NCBI GenBank assembly: GCA_030146155.1
Contig: JASLCF010000041.1
Location: 1-6,756 of the forward strand
Source of the DNA: Savagea sp.
Lineage (GTDB): Bacteria > Bacillota > Bacilli > Bacillales_A > Planococcaceae
DNA: 6,756 bases
Direction of reading: 5' to 3'
The translations under genes were made by a program, and so were the position numbers. Position 1 is the first letter of the stretch, and each line of letters begins with the position of its first letter. Below are positions 5,514-6,756 of the stretch, piece after piece. The notes under the pieces are model-generated. The model did not search any database, had not been told where the DNA came from, and worked only from the letters and a program-made list of their open reading frames with translations.

Positions 5514-6306
5514 GAAAATGATTATTGGAAGATATGTTCCTGGTGATAGCATTGTGCATCGACTGGATCCCCGTTCTAAATTGTTATTTATTTTATTTTT
5601 TGTAATTGCTGTATTTTTAGCAAACAATGCTGTGACGTCATTGCTGTTGTTAGCTTTTACTTTTTTGTGTGTCACTCTTACAAAAATTCGCCCTTATTTT
5701 ATATTTAATGGATTGAAAATTATTTTCTTTTTTATTTTTTTCACTTTTTTAATGCATATTTCATTTACTCGAGGAGGAGAACTTCTTTTTGAGTGGGGAT
5801 GGCTTAAGATTTATGAAGAAGGTTTGAAGCAAGGTATTTTCATTTCTATACGATTCTTTACGCTGATCGTCATGACGACTTTGTTAACTTTAACGACCTC
5901 ACCTATTTCGATAACTGATGGATTAGAACAGCTGTTAAAGCCGTTAAATGCTTTAAAATTTCCAGGGCATGAACTTGCTTTAATGATGTCCATCGCTTTA
6001 CGTTTTATTCCAACATTGATGGATGAAACAGATAAAATCATTAAAGCACAAGTTGCTAGAGGATCGGATTTGAGTTCGGGTACTTTAAAAGAAAGATTGA
6101 AAGCAGTTGTCCCACTCTTAATTCCTCTTTTTATTAGCTCTTTTAAGCGAGCAGAAGATTTGGCAGTAGCTATGGAAGTTCGAGGATATCGCGGCGGCGA
6201 AGGACGTACAAGGTATAGAAAATTAGAATGGGGCTTGAAAGATAGCTTATTGTTAGTTGTTTTAATTGGATTAATTGTTGCACTTTTTTTATTAAGGAGT
6301 TCATAA
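5506..6306 (+). CDS. ecfT: ECF transporter transmembrane coupling protein T
   Basis: EcfT is the membrane scaffold that links the two ATPases to the S component and passes on the ATP-driven movement. The product is 266 residues and starts MLEKMIIGRYVPGDSIVHRLDPRSK. Hydrophobic segments lie near 26-57, 64-86, 111-132, 157-172, 201-212 and 246-263. The long cytoplasmic helices carry the two short motifs that insert into the ATPases: ARG at 184-186 (AQVARGSDL) and, in second place, VRG at 225-227 (AMEVRGYRGGEGRT), where Ala-Arg-Gly is usual. GTG at 5497 and ATG at 5500 are in frame, but AGGTGA (5495-5500) is well placed for the ATG at 5506, and the resulting N-terminus matches B. subtilis in length. 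It overlaps ecfA2 by 8 bases. Older names are ybaF and cbiQ. Confidence 0.94.
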   Translation: MLEKMIIGRYVPGDSIVHRLDPRSKLLFILFFVIAVFLANNAVTSLLLLAFTFLCVTLTKIRPYFIFNGLKIIFFFIFFTFLMHISFTRGGELLFEWGWLKIYEEGLKQGIFISIRFFTLIVMTTLLTLTTSPISITDGLEQLLKPLNALKFPGHELALMMSIALRFIPTLMDETDKIIKAQVARGSDLSSGTLKERLKAVVPLLIPLFISSFKRAEDLAVAMEVRGYRGGEGRTRYRKLEWGLKDSLLLVVLIGLIVALFLLRSS

Positions 6307-6307
6307 G

Positions 6308-6756
6308 ATGAGAAGAATGAAAGCAGTGGTTGCCTATGATGGAACGCACTTCCAAGGGTATCAGTCGCAACCAGAGGGACGCACTGTGCAAGTCGAAATT
6401 GATCGAGCTTTACGAAGACTTCATAAGGATGCTACGATTTATACAGTTGCGAGTGGTCGAACGGATACACATGTTCATGCGTTAGGCCAAGTATTGCATT
6501 TTGATACACCGTTAGAATTGACGCCTGAAAAATGGGTAAAAGCCATCAATGTACATTTGCCTAAAGATATTCGTTTTTTAGCAGTAGAAGAAGTTGCTGC
6601 CGACTTTCATGCCCGATTTGATGCGGTAGGTAAACAATACATGTATAAATGGTCTTATGATGAAATTCACAGCCCGTTTGAACGTAATTATTCTGTACAC
6701 TTGGGGACATTAAGACCAGATATCGAAGCGATGCAACAGGCGGCCAATTATTTTGT
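6308..6756 (+). CDS. truA: tRNA pseudouridine synthase TruA (3' end beyond window)
   Basis: TruA converts uridines 38-40 of the tRNA anticodon arm to pseudouridine. The first 149 residues are visible, out of about 250 expected. They show the N-terminal VAYDGTHFQGYQSQPEGRTVQ, the catalytic loop SGRTD with Asp53 as the nucleophile, HFDTPL, and FHARFDAVGKQY of the core fold. The residue two after the catalytic Asp is His (GRTDTHVHA), where many homologues have Gly (GRTDxGVHA); some Bacillus copies also vary there. The ATG at 6308 has AAGGAG (6294-6299) 8 bases upstream; the ATG at 6317 is 17 bases away and less likely. Only one base separates it from the ecfT stop, so it is co-transcribed with the ECF genes, as in Bacillus. 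Confidence 0.96.
   Translation, partial: MRRMKAVVAYDGTHFQGYQSQPEGRTVQVEIDRALRRLHKDATIYTVASGRTDTHVHALGQVLHFDTPLELTPEKWVKAINVHLPKDIRFLAVEEVAADFHARFDAVGKQYMYKWSYDEIHSPFERNYSVHLGTLRPDIEAMQQAANYF

Overview
The window is a chromosomal segment of a low-GC Gram-positive bacterium of the order Bacillales. The gene order adk, infA, rpmJ, rpsM, rpsK, rpoA, rplQ, ecfA1, ecfA2, ecfT, truA is the end of the spc/alpha ribosomal-protein supercluster as seen in Bacillus. The proteins read as close relatives of the Bacillus subtilis ones. A member of the Planococcaceae (Lysinibacillus/Solibacillus-like) is my best guess, but I cannot prove the genus without a search. All recognisable genes lie on the plus strand, and most have strong AAGGAGG-type ribosome binding sites. 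The ribosomal genes favour CGT, GGT and GCT codons, as expected for high expression; the ECF genes are less biased.

Layout. At 1-632 is adenylate kinase, lacking only its first ~8 codons. At 633-938 is a ~306-base stretch with no intact gene, where Bacillus normally carries map (methionine aminopeptidase) and a small KOW-domain gene. It seems to hold a decayed fragment of map and some small hairpins. At 942-3599 is a tight run of translation and transcription genes (IF-1, L36, S13, S11, RNA polymerase alpha, L17), broken only by a 128-base structured gap before rpoA. A strong intrinsic terminator at 3606-3644 closes this unit. At 3645-3837 is a leader region with a possible promoter overlapping an inverted repeat, followed by an RNA segment that can fold in two exclusive ways, one a terminator hairpin abutting a T7 tract. 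At 3838-6306 are ecfA1, ecfA2 and ecfT, overlapping by 25 and 8 bases: the energising module (two ATPases and the transmembrane coupling protein) of a group II ECF vitamin/micronutrient importer. No substrate-binding S component is in view. At 6308-6756 is the 5' two-thirds or so of truA.

The protein content is ordinary core genome, and I see no new protein system, mobile element, CRISPR array, tRNA or rRNA. The two places worth checking are the attenuator-like leader in front of the ECF operon and the map remnant between adk and infA. Lesser points are the hairpin in front of rpoA and small substitutions in EcfT and TruA.
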